DNA from: Tetrapyrgos nigripes
Lineage: Eukaryota > Basidiomycota > Agaricomycetes > Agaricales > Campanellaceae
Direction of reading: 5' to 3'
Length of the DNA stretch: 64,000 bases
Assembly: GCA_013368315.1 (NCBI GenBank)
Contig: JAACJM010000065.1
Location: forward strand, 62,001 to 126,000
A program made the position numbers and the translations under genes. The notes beneath the pieces are model-generated. The model ran no database searches. It saw only the letters and a program-made list of their open reading frames with translations, and was not told the origin of the DNA. Shown one piece after another: positions 22,609-39,064 of this stretch (position 1 is its first letter; each line of letters opens with the position of its first letter).

Positions 22609-24478
22609 CTACTTGAACAATCTTTTCGTGTAAGAATTCAATCCGTGCACACCACCCTCGACTTGTGAACTCGCAGTACGCAACTCGAAACGTACCCTCT
22701 TAGAATGCACACCTTCCCTAAGCTCACTAACGCTCTTCACCCCAATATCCTGGAATGAGTGCTGAAGACCAGTATACAGATAGGGTATGAACGCCTTCAC
22801 GCTTCCCTTATCCTGGACATCTCCGCTAACACCCTGAGCAACCTTGACAGCACTGCTCTCTGAGAAATACCGAGACGTCGCCGCATTATCCAGAGTGGCA
22901 GCTTTCTTGGGTGCAGGATACTTGCTAGACCCCGACTGAGGTGTAACATTCACCTTACTGCTTGTAGTACCACCAGGTTTACCCTGCTCCATCGCCTCGA
23001 GACTACCCATACCACGATAAGCCTTGACACGCTTACCCTCATGATAGAAGTATTCTCCAGGTGCTTCTTCCGTCCCAGCAAGCAATCCACCCATCATCAC
23101 TGCTCCTGCACCCAATGCAAGAGCCTTGACAATGTGCCCAACGTTACTAATCCCCCCGTCCGCAATGACAGGTACCCCAAACTTGCTTGCAAACTCGGCG
23201 ACGGCATAAACAGCCGTAGCCTGAGGTCTACCGACGGCCATAACTTCCTGCGTGATACAAATCGAACCCGAACCCATACCAACACGGAGACCATCAGCAC
23301 CAGCAGCGATGAGAGAAGCTGCTTGTTCTCGCGTGACGACATTTCCGGCGATGACTTCGAGTTTAGGGTATTTTTGCTTGATGTGTTGGATCATATCTAA
23401 TTGGAAGACGGAGTTGCCTTGGGAGGAATCTATGACGACAATGTCGAGACCGGCTTCGACAAGGAGGTCGAGGCGTGTACGGTCTAAGGGTCGGGTACCG
23501 ATTGCAGCAGCAGCGTAGAGCTGCTTGGTTTCGGGGTTTTTGGAAGCGAGGGGATAGGATTGGTTTTTTAGGAGGTCGGATCGCGCAAGCAAAGATACGA
23601 GGTTCCCGTTCTTGTCAACGATAGGAAGCTTTCCCTTTTTGGAATCCCGAAGAATGTCGTTGGCCTCGAGTAAAGTAATGCCCTGAGAGGCAGTGACCAA
23701 GTCAGAGATCATGACTTGGGAGAGGGGAGTGGAAGGATCGCGGAACTGGACATCACGCGAAGTGACAATGCCAACGAGCTTGCCACCAACAGCACCGTTG
23801 TCTGGAAAAACACGTAAAATGTTAGCTGGGAGTTACGCGACAAACATGAGGAGAAAAGGTGGATCAGAATGATAAAACAAGTTGTCCGCAGACCACGCAG
23901 TATGTGCGTTTACTCGGAAGAACGAAGGTTGTATAGAATGTCTCATCGTGGAGCACTGCAAAGAAACTTCTGCTCACCAGTTATAGGGATTCCACAGAAG
24001 CCTAGACGAGCCTTGATATCCAATACATCTTCGACACGGTGCGACGGAGATAGAACGACAGGATCAGATATGAATCCGTTCTCATGTCGTTTCACGGCAC
24101 GGACCATAGCAGCCTGGTTCTCCGCTGGTTGATTGTGGTGAATGACACCAATACCTCCTAGGAGCTAAAGGAATGGTTAGTGTCACACGAGACGGTGAAC
24201 AAAAGAGAACTTACAGCAAGAGCAATAGCCATGTCCGTCTCTGTGACAGTGTCCATGGGACTACTCATGAAAGGTGTTTTGAGGACGACATTGCGAGTAA
24301 TGCGACTCTCAGTCAAAACATCCGAGGCAGGAAAATCGACTTTTCCTGGCAAGAGTAGAAAATCGTTGTAGGTAAGACCCCCGTGTTGACGGGAGTCCAT
24401 AAGCTCTGTTACAGCCAGACCATCTGGACGATCGTAGGATTTGAGGAGATCTAGAGCAGAGGAGGGGTCAAGGGACAT
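22609..24478 (-). CDS. IMD: Inosine-5'-monophosphate dehydrogenase
   Basis: Three exons: 24478-24215, 24164-23978 and 23801-22609; 1644 bp, 547 aa. IMP dehydrogenase makes XMP from IMP with NAD+, the rate-limiting step of guanine nucleotide synthesis. The catalytic loop [11 protein letters not shown] places the active-site Cys near residue 332. A CBS pair interrupts the barrel (about residues 115-235, from [12 protein letters not shown] through [12 protein letters not shown]). [20 protein letters not shown] and GMGSLEAM form the phosphate and flap regions. The start ATG 24478 is used rather than the upstream TTG frame. Intron 2 is 176 bp, about three times longer than the other introns here, and has no obvious extra exon. 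The gene is divergent from PCT1 with 178 bp between start codons. Confidence 0.96.
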
Positions 24479-24656
24479 GGGCAAAGATTGCCAAAAGCCA
24501 ATTACCCGAAAAAAAATTGCTCTTATACATGCTCGGCAAGGGCAATGGAGGCTAAATCAAACATGCGCAAATCAAGTCTGGACCAGCCGAAAAGGGGAAT
24601 TCATTGGTCCCGCAAACATGTGACATAGGAGATTTGTTATTTTTTACTTCTAGACT

Positions 24657-26058
24657 ATGGACACCGAGCACCGGAAGTCAGTCGCTCGCAAGCGTTCTTT
24701 TGGCAAATACCCAAAGGGTGTAGAATCTCCTGCCTACGACGCTTCAGAAGAGGATAACGACCCTTTGACCGACGACGGCTCTGCAGTATCCATACCAGCC
24801 CCAATCAAGGCCAGATCTCTCCACAAGTCGTCAAACCCTATTCCACGCTCTACAGTAGCTAAGCATCATCTTGCTGCAAGCGTTCTCTCCGATTCTGATG
24901 GCGTAGATTCTCCTACATACGACGGAGACATCGAGTCGAGTACCACTGCTGGTCCAGAGCCTCATCAGGGACACCACCACCATCATTCTTCATCTTCAAC
25001 TTCTACTCTCAACACTCCCATGACGCCTGCTTTCGTTGCTTCCAGCCTGGAAGCCGCCGCTTCTACTCGGACAGATCCTCATCCCATTTTCATCTCCCAA
25101 TCTTCAGATCCTTCTTCGCCTACCACTCCCAGCGAGCCTGCTGTACCAGCTGTCATCGAACGTGCGTTCAACCCAGCAGCTCTCACACCAGAGGATATCC
25201 AAGAATTCGCCGCAAACGCTATTCGTGGCGAGTCATGGCGCAAATACAAGATTAACGAGCCACCAAAAGATAGGCCAGTCAGAGTGTATGCAGATGGTGC
25301 GTTTGCGTTATACTTTTCTTTCGTTCCGTTGCTTTTCCTAAATTAATCGATAGGAGTTTACGATCTTTTTCATTTTGGGTAAGGATATTTTCAATACCCG
25401 TTTGATGTCCATCCCAGCATCATGCCAATTCGCGTTTTGCTAGTCATGCTTTGCAACTTCGTCAAGCAAAGCTCTCGTTCCCCCAAGTCTACCTTCTCGT
25501 CGGTGTTTGCTCCGACGAACTCGTCAAACAGCATAAAGCACGCACGATCATGACGCACGTGGAGAGGTATGTTCCAACCCCTTCTTTCCTTCATTCACAC
25601 TGACAGGATAATAACTCTCATTTAGGTTAGAGGGTGCTCGTCACTGTCGTTGGGTAGACCAGGTTGTTCCCGAAGCACCATGGGTCATCGACCAAGCATT
25701 CTTGGATAAGTACCAAATCGACTATGTCGCTCACGATGAAGATCCCTACGCTGCAGTAGGACATGAAGACGTATACACATTTGTTAAACAGCAAGGTATG
25801 AATGAAGGCTTCAATGTTCACTGAAGTTTCACTTTTTACCTGATCATTTTTACTCTAGGCAAATTCATCCCAACCAGACGCACACCTGGCGTCTCAACGT
25901 CTGAGCTACTCGAACGCATTGTCTCGGGGTATCGACGCCGCGATTTTGATGAGAAGCTCGCGAAAATGGGTCATTCGGAACTTCGTGCTGAAGGTAGCGA
26001 TTACGATGACAGCCGGAGACCGAGTCGAGTTGCGAGTCCGGTTCCAGAACAAAAATGA
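24657..26058 (+). CDS. PCT1: Choline-phosphate cytidylyltransferase
   Basis: Five exons: 24657-25296, 25354-25378, 25444-25566, 25626-25795, 25859-26058; 1158 bp, 385 aa. The enzyme joins CTP and phosphocholine to form CDP-choline, the key step of the Kennedy pathway to phosphatidylcholine. The nucleotidyltransferase core begins at [19 protein letters not shown], where the HFGH motif (about 220-223) corresponds to the HxGH signature, and continues through [16 protein letters not shown] and the [14 protein letters not shown] motif that corresponds to RTEGISTS in the family. The first 190 residues are Ser/Thr/Pro-rich and probably regulatory and disordered. The C-terminal amphipathic membrane helix of animal CCT is short or absent. 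Exon 2 is only 25 bp and carries most of the HxGH motif. Confidence 0.94.
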
Positions 26059-26491
26059 TTGCGGGACAGCAAAGATGTATGGTAGACGTTGAGTTGGATT
26101 TGGATTCACTGTAAACGTTTGACGCGTACGCTGCCTGCCACTGTCCCTTCTTCCAAGAGAAACGAGATGAAGAAGGAAGACGAGGACGCGTTGAAGCATG
26201 AAATGTTGAGGAACACTTGGAAATAGAGAGAAGAAGTTACTCTTGTAATATCCCGCTCGTTCTGCATTCACTTGCATACTTTTATTCGTATTCGCCGCTT
26301 GTAACTTAATGCCGCCTATGATACGCTACATATTTTGATGTTTATAGAGCTGTACTGTAGCTATTTGTATGTGCAGTTTGAAAAGCCTTTTTCATGTAGA
26401 AGCCTCGGCAGCGCGGGTGTAGTAAAGAAGCATCAACAAGTCGAGTCTAACCAAAGTTTGACTCAAACCTCTTCGTCTTCCTTCCCCGTTC
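26059..26491. other. Intergenic, PCT1 3' region and PRP2 promoter
   Basis: Space between two genes on the plus strand. No coding signal; AT-rich from about 26270 to 26400. Confidence 0.5.
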
Positions 26492-30360
<3,869 letters not shown>

Positions 30361-31001
30361 TGCTTTAGCGGAAGTTTGGTTGGACATTATTTGTATTTTA
30401 CCATCTTCTACTGCAGCACTTGGAGTATTCGCTGATCAACCTTGTAATGTGTAGTTCTTATTGCTATCGAGGAAACTCACGTTTCAGGTTTCGCCGGTGC
30501 GCTTTAAACGGCAAGTATATAGCACTGACAAATTATCCGATCCTTGAACCCAACTCCAGCAGCCTGAGTAGTTCTAGAACCATTTATCTTGGCTGTCGAC
30601 TATCACTGAGGGCACATGGGTCTCATGATGATGGCCATGGACACTGACTAGCCTAGAAACGTAGCTGAGCCATTACCCCCTGGCTCAAGCTAGACACTGA
30701 CCATCTCAACGGACTCGAACTCTCCACTTGCAATTCTACGAAGCATCAGAAACATACAGAAAAAGAAAAGGATGTCTCAGAGTTTACTTTTTCGAGTGTT
30801 GATTATTCTAGTTTGTACAGATGATAAAGGCTCGATTTCGAGGTTGATTCAGTTGATTCAGTTGATAGAAACTAAGGGAGTCGGTAAAAGGCGTCTTTAA
30901 TTTACAGATGTGCAAATGTACTACTCGATATACCAGCATACTCGTCTAGATATTACATCCTTGCGGACGGCCAGGTATACCGGGCCTTCCTGCCACACAA
31001 C
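30361..31001. other. Intergenic, convergent 3' ends of PRP2 and F-box gene 1
   Basis: No coding signal. A short direct repeat of GTTGATTCA is seen at about 30843-30866. I looked for a tRNA around 30660-30760 and could not form one. Confidence 0.45.
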
Positions 31002-32818
31002 TCATCCAAACCACATAGCCTCCAGACGGTCCACACCACCGGATGCAGAGAAATCACCTCTTCTTACACCAAGAATTCTTTCATCATCCATCATTACTCC
31101 ATCAAAGTCATAATCAACCTCTGAGCAAGACATCACATAGGGAAGGGATCCGTGGACAGGCTCAGCAAAGATTCTTTCCAAAAGACGATTGTTCCAAGGA
31201 AGTTTTTCAGAAAACCTCCAGGACCAACCAATTCGAGGTCGCTCCATACCCCCAGGCCCTTGGGAAAGGAAAGGAGCCGAAACGTCTAAGAGTGGGATGT
31301 GCAGCGAATGACCAGGAGGGTCCTGCGTCCGTGCCTTGTGAACTGCATCCCTGACTCTTTTGACTGTATTCTCGTTGAAATCGAATATCACTAATGGGAA
31401 CCCTTCCCCACGATGATCGAAAAAGACGTATCGTTGGCCGGAGGTGGTTATCCAATCGGCGTCGGTTGTTTGGCAGAAAAATCTGGTGTTGGTTGGACCC
31501 CAGAAGATCCACGGAATGACGTGGAGGGGGAGGACGTTCGTGTGTTCGCCTGCTCTGGCTTGTTCGCGTTCGCTCGGTGGGAGACCATCGTATGTCCGTA
31601 GCAGTTCCATAAACATTTTCCGCCGAGCAAAGAACACGACGGGGACGGGCCGCTGCACGAATTGCACACGAACGAAGAGGTGGAAAATTAGGATGGAATG
31701 TTCAGGGTCGGAAGAGAAAGCTCTCTGGGAGGGAGAGCTTTCCATGGACGGGGAAGGGGCACCACGGCAAGCAAACTCTTCCACCATAACATCAGCCCTA
31801 ATTGAAGGTAGATTCAGCGCCAAATCTGGAGTGGTTTTCAGTGACGGTTGTGATAAGTCGGAGTCGGACGTAGGGATAATCCAGAGTTCTATCGAACTGT
31901 CGCCGCTATTTGGGACAAGAAGTACATCCTGTGCAATAAACCTCGCGTTTATGTAGCGGCACAATGAAGACCTGAACTCCTAGACCTAGTCAGATTGACT
32001 TCAGGATATGTTCAAGAATCGCTTACCGCTACAGTCGCACCTTTCGTCCAGTCTAAAACCATGACTCGATTCCCTGGCCGCCCCCTTTGATGGCTTTGGA
32101 GAGTCACAGCTACCAGAGATCCGACAATGTCAACGCCAGCGCACACAAAGGGGTCATCAAACGTGAGTGACATTGCCGGGCCAGCACGAGGATGAATTCT
32201 GGAGGTCGAGTGTTGGATCCAGTTTACTCGAATAGTCCTGATATCATCAGGTGTGTCACTGCGTCCGAAAGTAGTAAGGATCACTCTGAAGCTTGGAAAG
32301 AGGTGAAGTTACCTGGTTATTATAGCTAAGAGGTCGAGATCTTCTGCTACGCCGAAATCCAAAATTTTCCGTCGGGTATGACCCTCATGTGAGTCCAAGT
32401 CTTCGATGCGTAGTCTTTTCCACGACGAAACTGGGTCACTTGCATTGGACGGGAGCGCGATGCTATCTATGACCCTTCTGGTATCATCAGAAATCAAATA
32501 GATACTCCTCCACGGTCCATTTATTTCCACGGTCGGGTGGTCTACGGGGATTGTCTTCGTAAACCTGGGTTGAACCAAGAACCAAGCCTTCTCGCGCTCT
32601 TTCAGCATTTCATAGCGACTCCGTACAGGTAAATCGGTTCGGGGGTTGTCGAGCATCCCGGAAGCCTGGAGAAGGATCTGGTACCGCAAGTTGATCGAAT
32701 CAGAGACTAAAGTCTGGAAGAATCTTGAAATAAGCTGAACGCTGAAGATATCTGGAATGAAGACATAGGTCAGAATACGGAGGATGACTTCAGTCGGGAG
32801 CTCGACCAGTAGAACCAT
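31002..32818 (-). CDS. F-box protein, tandem paralogue 1
   Basis: Three exons: 32818-32313, 32258-32027 and 31979-31002; 1716 bp, 571 aa. Residues 4-45 form an F-box: LPTEVILRILTYV followed by LISRFFQTLVSDS, the usual Skp1-binding helix arrangement. Behind it lies a long region of beta-rich composition without WD40 or LRR signatures that I recognise. F-box proteins recruit substrates to SCF ubiquitin ligases; the substrate here is unknown. It shares exon layout (506-bp first exon in both), intron phases and about half its residues with the neighbour at 33505-35399, so the two arose by tandem duplication. The C-terminal block GNLPYVM/GSLPYVM..CSE..DFDG.MMDDER is the best conserved part. The first acceptor is taken at 32259 to match the paralogue. 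Confidence 0.82.
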
Positions 32819-33504
32819 GTCGATGTAGTTGGGATGAAGAATTAAGAACCTTTAAAAGTAATAAGATTCAAAGGATTGGTGCAAGTATAGCCACCTACCA
32901 ATACGTAGAGCGTGACATAGTCGGTGACGCCAACTCAGAACAAGTTTCATGTGTTTCTGATTTTCTGATTTGTGATTTCTCTTATCGGGTTCTTTGATTT
33001 CTTTCTTGATTCTTTCTTGCTCTATTGCTTATTGTCTTATTGTCTTTTTTTCGTATTTTCTTACATTATTTACAAAGAGCTACCGGGGTGTTTGCGTTTG
33101 TAGATACCTGAGTTAACATAAGTAGCATAGGTAGCCAATCGATTATTTCATTTCATTTCAGTTTCGCGTCACCGTACATCCGAATCCCATTCCTCGAAAA
33201 GCCGAAAGAGATGAATCATAGGATACATACTCGGTGCCATACTTACTACATATGGAAGTTCGGCTCCAAAATGGTCTCATATGAAGCAAGTCCGGGAGGC
33301 AGAAACTAAACCAAAATATGCTTCGCCACCCACTGTGAGAGAAGAACCAGTGGCTGTGTCGACAATACACGCGAAGCGGTTCTACGCTCAGACGACAGAA
33401 CAAGTTGTCGTCAGCTTCAATGGTTCGCATATAATATTCCCAGTTACTTCAACGATCCCTTAAAGAGACAACACCGGAAATCCTCCACAAGTTCAAACCA
33501 CATC
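32819..33504. other. Intergenic between the two F-box paralogues
   Basis: Promoter of paralogue 1 and 3' region of paralogue 2. A T-rich low-complexity stretch lies at 32955-33065. Frames at 33158-33463 are short and unsupported. Confidence 0.45.
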
Positions 33505-35399
33505 TCATCCAAACCACACAACATCAACACTGCTCACACCTTCATGAAGATCGCCTCTTTTCACACCCAACACTCTCTCATCGTCCATCATAGCCCCATC
33601 AAAGGTATAATCCTCCTCGGAGCAAAACATTACATACGGCAAATTCCCATAGACGGGCTCCGAGAAGAAGACCCTCTGCAGAAGCGTGTTAGTAGTTCTA
33701 TAAGGGCCCCCATAAACATTATCATCAGGAATGCCCAGCTTCTTCGGAAGGGGATCCCAAGACCACCCAACCACCTGTCTTTCCATCCCATCATACCCCT
33801 TCACACTCAGTGGAACTTTCATGCCTAGAAGTGGGATATCCAACTCGAGCTGCGAACTATCATAACCAAGCGCGAATCGAGGATTCTGTTGCAGCATCTT
33901 TTCCTGTGAACGACAAACTGCGTCCCGGACGCGATTGACTGTATGTTCGTTGAAGTCTAACACAATCATTGGGTATCCCTCCCTAAGATAGTGGAAGAAG
34001 ATGTAGCGTTGGCCGCAGGCGGTGGTTATCCAATCGGTATTGGAGGACTGGCCTGAAAAAGACTGATAGAGAAATCTGGTTTTAGGAGGACCCCAGGAGG
34101 ACCAAGGAATAGTAATGGGGCTGTTTCTGTCATCATGCCTTGTGACATTGTCTATGGAAGCCTCGTGTGAGCGTAACAGTTCCAGAAAAGTTTTTCGATG
34201 TACGAAAAAAGCGAATGGAACAACCCTGTGCCCCTGTGACCAGAATTCCATTGTAGTGAAAAGATGAAAGACTAGGATAGACTGATCAGGGTCGGAGTGG
34301 AAAGGTCGTTGGGATGGGATATTGTCGTTGCATGAGGAAGGTTTTGGTGCACCACGGCAGGAAAACTCTTCCAGCTCAACACGGGAGTTGACAGAGGGCA
34401 TTTTCAGAGTCAAGTTTGGAGTGGTCATGACCGGCGGAGGCTCTGAGGAGGGGATGGGAATACGCCATAGCTCTATGCAAGGACCGATGATATTGGGTAC
34501 GAGGAGTACACCCTGGCAAATGAATGTAGCAGCTCCGTAGCGACAGGAGAAAGACTTGAATTCCTAGAAGAGCTCAAATAATGTCACAAGATATAGGAGA
34601 AAGATAGCTTACCGCTTGGATGGTGCTTGTCTTCCAATTCAGAACCACGACTCGACTTTCAGACTCGTTAGTTTGTAGAGTCAAAGCTGCGAGATCTCCA
34701 TTGAGATCTAGGCCAGGGCAATAAGTATGGACGTCAAATACGAGAGACATTGGAGGGCCAGCAAGAGGGTGGGGTTTGCCTGTAGAACGTTGGACACAGC
34801 TGACTCGCATATTCAGGATATCCGTAGGCAGATCAGTGAGACTATGTCGAAGGTTAGAATCGCTTCATGGTTAGACAAGGAAAAACAACTAACGTGGTCA
34901 CCACAGCTATGAGGTCTTGTTCTTGTAAAATGCCAAAATCCAAGATTTTTCGATGGATTTGACTGTCATCAGTAACCAAGTCTTTGATGTGCAGGCTCTG
35001 CCACGGCGGTACCGGGTCTTCTGCATTGGATGGGAGCGTAATATTGTCGATGCTTTGTCTAGCTTCATCGGATAGCATGTAGACGTCAACCGAGAGGTCA
35101 TAGAGCACGACTGTCGGGTGCTCGACCGGTATGTTCTTTGTAAACCTAGGCCGAAGTGTAAACCAAGCCCTCTCGCGCTCCTTGAGCTTTTCGTAACGAA
35201 TCTGTAATGGCAGACCAGAGCACGGGTTGTCGAGCATTCCAGAGACCTGAAGTAGGATTCGGTACTGCAAGTCGATTGAATCAGAGACCAGAGTATGGTA
35301 GAACCGTGAAATGAGCCGGAAACTTAAGATGTCTCGAAAAGACCCGTAAGACAGAATCAGTAGGACGAGTTCACTCGGGAGGTCGACCAGAAGTGCCAT
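33505..35399 (-). CDS. F-box protein, tandem paralogue 2
   Basis: Three exons: 35399-34894, 34841-34613 and 34563-33505; 1794 bp, 597 aa. The F-box lies at residues 4-45 (LPSELVLLILSYG then LISRFYHTLVSDSI). The rest aligns end to end with paralogue 1 including both intron positions, but has extra residues near the C terminus (around 33690-33900) that paralogue 1 lacks. Predicted role is substrate adaptor of an SCF E3 ligase; the substrate is unknown. Both copies have intact frames and splice sites, so both look functional. The start is 388 bp from the start of the divergent nucleotidyltransferase gene. Confidence 0.82.
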
Positions 35400-35787
35400 T
35401 TGGTGGTTGAGATAAAAGGTATGTCTTGTGGCTGTGTCGTTCTGTGCATGTTAAAAGGACCGAGCAACGGATTGTCAAGACGCCACTCTAGCTACACACT
35501 GTCCGTTGTATATCTTATTTGTATCCCGAGTAAGCTGTCTGTGCAAAACGAGTTGGTACCTTTCACTATCGGAGTTGTTGCTGGTTCGCTGCGCTGTAAA
35601 GCCACAAATGGTGGGACTTCCCTGGGACATCCTCGGATTTTAAGCGTCTGCTGGCTGTCTCTGATTTTCGATGTCACAAATGCCGAGTTGCCGAAAAAGG
35701 AAGGCACAAGCGAAGGACTAACAGACTTGAACGACGCCTGCATCTCAGACTCCTGCTGGCTGGTACTCTACCCTCGGGACCGTCCAG
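35400..35787. promoter_or_regulatory. Divergent promoter region, F-box 2 and Cid1-like gene
   Basis: A 388-bp space between divergent start codons. An open frame crosses it on the plus strand but begins at an ATT-proximal codon and shows no family features, so it is not called as a gene. Confidence 0.35.
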
Positions 35788-38700
35788 ATGGCTTATTCTC
35801 AACCTCTCAGTCCACAGTCTCTTCATCCTCCCTTCCGTGACCTCAACTCCAATCCTCCCTCAGCTCAGCGTCTCAGGCAGTTGACCAAGCAACGTTTCGT
35901 CGCAGAACTATCCCAATGTCTCTTCGACTTTGTCATACAATTACTCCCAACACAAGAGGAAATGGCCGTAAAGGAGGACGTCCGAAAGCTGCTAGAGAGG
36001 CTGATTCGGACGATCGAGCCAGATAGTCGGCTGCTGTCCTTTGGCAGTACAGCCAACGGATTCAGCTTGAGGAATTCTGGTGCGTACGATGGGCCAGCAA
36101 CATGAATATCGACTAATGGAACAATGCAGATATGGATTTGTGCTGTTTAATTGACTCGGAGGAGCGTCTCGCTGCTTCAGACCTCGTAACAATGTTAGGA
36201 GATCTCCTAGAACGCGGTGCGTTATGTCCCAATCTCGGTTCACTTTTAGATGATTTCTGATGCAAGACTCTAGAAACCAAGTTTCGCGTCAAACCACTAC
36301 CGCATGCACGCATTCCCATCGTCAAACTCTCCCTTGACCCGTCGCCAGGGCTTCCACAAGGTATAGCCTGCGACATCGGCTTTGAAAACAGATTGGCTCT
36401 GGAGAACACACGACTCTTGATGTGCTATGCCATGATAGATCCAACCCGTGTGCGCACACTTGTATTGTTCTGTACGTACAATTCCTGCCATCTTGCCTGC
36501 TTTGGACTGACCTGGCCTCATAGTGAAAGTTTGGAGTAAACGAAGGCATGTCTTCAATACATCCTTCTTGCACTTTGCTCTTACCTTCGCTCTGCAGGAA
36601 AATCAACTCACCCTACAAAGGCACATTATCATCATATGGTTATGTCCTTCTAGTGATATATTTCCTTGTCCACGTCAAAAATCCGCCTGTGCTTCCAAAT
36701 CTTCAACAAATGCCTCCACTTCGCCCCATATCCAAAGTCAGTCGTATCAATACCACGCCTCCCTAACATTTCTGATGCTCGGTGAAGGAGGATACACATC
36801 TAGGCGGACACAATACTTGGTTTTTCGATGATGTTGAGCTTCTACGACAACGGTGGCACTCAGATAACACAGAATCGGTGGCGGAACTGTGAGTCTTCTC
36901 TCACTTGCTGCATGTGGTCTCAGTTTCTGATAGGCCGTTTCTAGTTTGATTGACTTCTTTAGGTATTTCTCGAGAGACTTCCCCTATCACGTGGGCGTCG
37001 CGTCCATACGAGCTGGATTGTTGAAAAAGGAGGTCAAGGGATGGCAGAACGAAGTAAGTCAGCTAGCCGTTAATCGCGACACGGCCCTTACTCACATCGT
37101 CTCAGCTATCTGGTGGACGGTTCAACGATGCGCGGGAACGGAATCGGATATGCATCGAGGTCAGCATCATGCTCGTCGATCAGCAGGGAAATATCTTAAT
37201 TTATTCTCTAGGATCCGTTTGAGACTGACTTTAATGTTGCTCGATGTGTGACCAAAGATGGTCTCTACACGGTAAACATATCTTTCTCTATGCTATTAAT
37301 GGCCCTGAATTGACAGTTCTGCAGATTCGTGGCGAATTCATGCGTGCCTCCCGCATATTGGCCGTTCGTCCAGAGCGTGCCATTATCGCGTTGGCTGATC
37401 TCTGTGAGGAGAGGCCAGATGAAGAATTGGTCACAGCGCCCTTGCATGCTCCTCGGCAGGTACCTCCACAGACGCCTTATGGTGTTGGCAGCCGACCGCT
37501 ACGATCTAAAGCACCACCATTTGCTGTTCCTCCCTTACCTGCTCCCGTTGCCCGACTACAGGAATCTGCTATCCCATCGCTGGTTCAAGAAGTCTCGCAT
37601 ACACCTCCACCACCCCATATGGCACCAAAACGAAGCAAATGGACCAGCCCACCTCCTCCTGAAGCCCCATCGGCTGATCACACCCTGTACGAAAATCAAC
37701 TCGGCATTGGTCTCGAGCTCGCTACAGCTTCTACTGAAGCACGAGAGAAAGAAGAAGGCTACAATTCTTCGTCAAGTAATAGTGAAATTTTGGATGACGA
37801 GGAACGATCAGACATAGCGGAATCAGATGATGTCAGATCAGTCCGCTCATATACAGAGGGCGCCTCAGTAACATCGCTGTCTGCAGGCCCCCCGTTCCGT
37901 CGTCCTTCGTGGCTTTCCCAAGGAGGACCTATGCGATTAGCACAAGCTCAAGTAGACTTTTCAAACGACCCTCCATCACGGTTCATACCCGGTCCTCGTT
38001 TCAATCGATTTGCTGTCGACTCGTCAGCACCTTCCTCCTTCAAAGGTTATCCCAAAGCGGGAACCTCAACAAAGAGATCCCCCTCGGGCCCCTCTCGCTC
38101 TTTGAAAGGGCAATCCCCACTAGCAATTTCTATACCCCTACCTCCTTCACCGGAATCCTCCATGACTGAATTTTCTGAACCAGCAACTGTATTTTATCAA
38201 ACAGCTCACACCAAATCACCGCATTCTCGTTCAACGTTTGTATACCCCAATGGAACGCATTCACCAGTATCTCCATATCATCCACATCATCCTCAGCATC
38301 AATATTATACGGGCACCATTCATGCGCCTCACGATATCTTTCCTTCAAATTTACCACCCATGTTTACTTCCACCTCCTCCTCGACTTCGACTTCTCAGGA
38401 AGATAACGGCCTTAGCCAAGTTGTCGACTACCCTAATGCCAATGGCAGTGGTCGGGTTTCTGGTGGGTTCAATACACCGACTCCTACGACATTTCCCCCT
38501 ACAAAGTCTTTTCACTCTCATTCGCATTCAGCAGCAACAATAGTCCCTGCTGTTCCCTCACCCGATCACGATGCATCTCGTTTCTCTGAAAACTATGTAA
38601 TTGATAGTTCCGCCCATGTAACAAAACCACGTTCTCGTTCTCGTTCTCGCTCTTATTCCCGTTCGCGATCACCTCATCTTCATTCTGCCTTATCTCTTCC

Positions 38701-39064
38701 TGCTCGGAATCCCTCACCGCCAATACCGATATCATCATCGACAGGCCAAACTGGAGCGTCTGCCACCTCTAACTCTAACGATAGTTCCCCTACACCCTCT
38801 TCGACAGGCTACGCCACGTCGATATCACGATCACCTTCGCCTAGACCTCTTTCACCTCTGCCGCCTCCTATAGCTACCCAACCAGAGTCTATGAAAGGAC
38901 TGGATACACTAGGCACACTGGGTACAAGAAGAACCACACCTCCTGACATCGTGGATGTAGAATTGGAGCGAGTGGCTCTGTTGCAGTCGCCTAGTAGTGA
39001 AGTGCCTATTGAGGTTGGCATTGGGAACGTTAGTCTTGGGGGGGAATCTGGTGATAGGCGATAG
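35788..39064 (+). CDS. Cid1-family non-canonical poly(A)/poly(U) polymerase
   Basis: Ten exons: 35788-36079, 36130-36216, 36274-36471, 36524-36545, 36598-36736, 36788-36888, 36945-37053, 37106-37159, 37212-37271, 37325-39064; 2802 bp, 933 aa. The catalytic palm shows FGS (Gly86-Ser87) and SDMDL with Asp98 and Asp100, then CDIGFEN with the third Asp. The PAP-associated central region follows, including RRKINSPYKGTLSSYGYVLL. Relatives (Cid1, Cid13, TUTases) add U or A to RNA 3' ends. The last exon encodes more than 500 residues of Ser/Pro-rich, probably disordered sequence with an RS stretch (RSRSRSRSYSRSRS), unusual for Cid1 but known in larger relatives. Intron 4 has a GC donor (AG|GCATGT). 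Whether it adds U or A cannot be told from the sequence. Confidence 0.9.

Noticed and set aside
30660..30760. Possible tRNA (GACTCGAACTCTCC resembles a T arm on the minus strand)
   Set aside because: No matching acceptor stem, anticodon stem or T-stem pairing could be formed.
35400..35840. 146-codon open frame on + between F-box 2 and the Cid1-like gene
   Set aside because: It overlaps the divergent promoter and the first codons of the Cid1-like gene in another frame, does not begin at a convincing ATG, and shows no domain.
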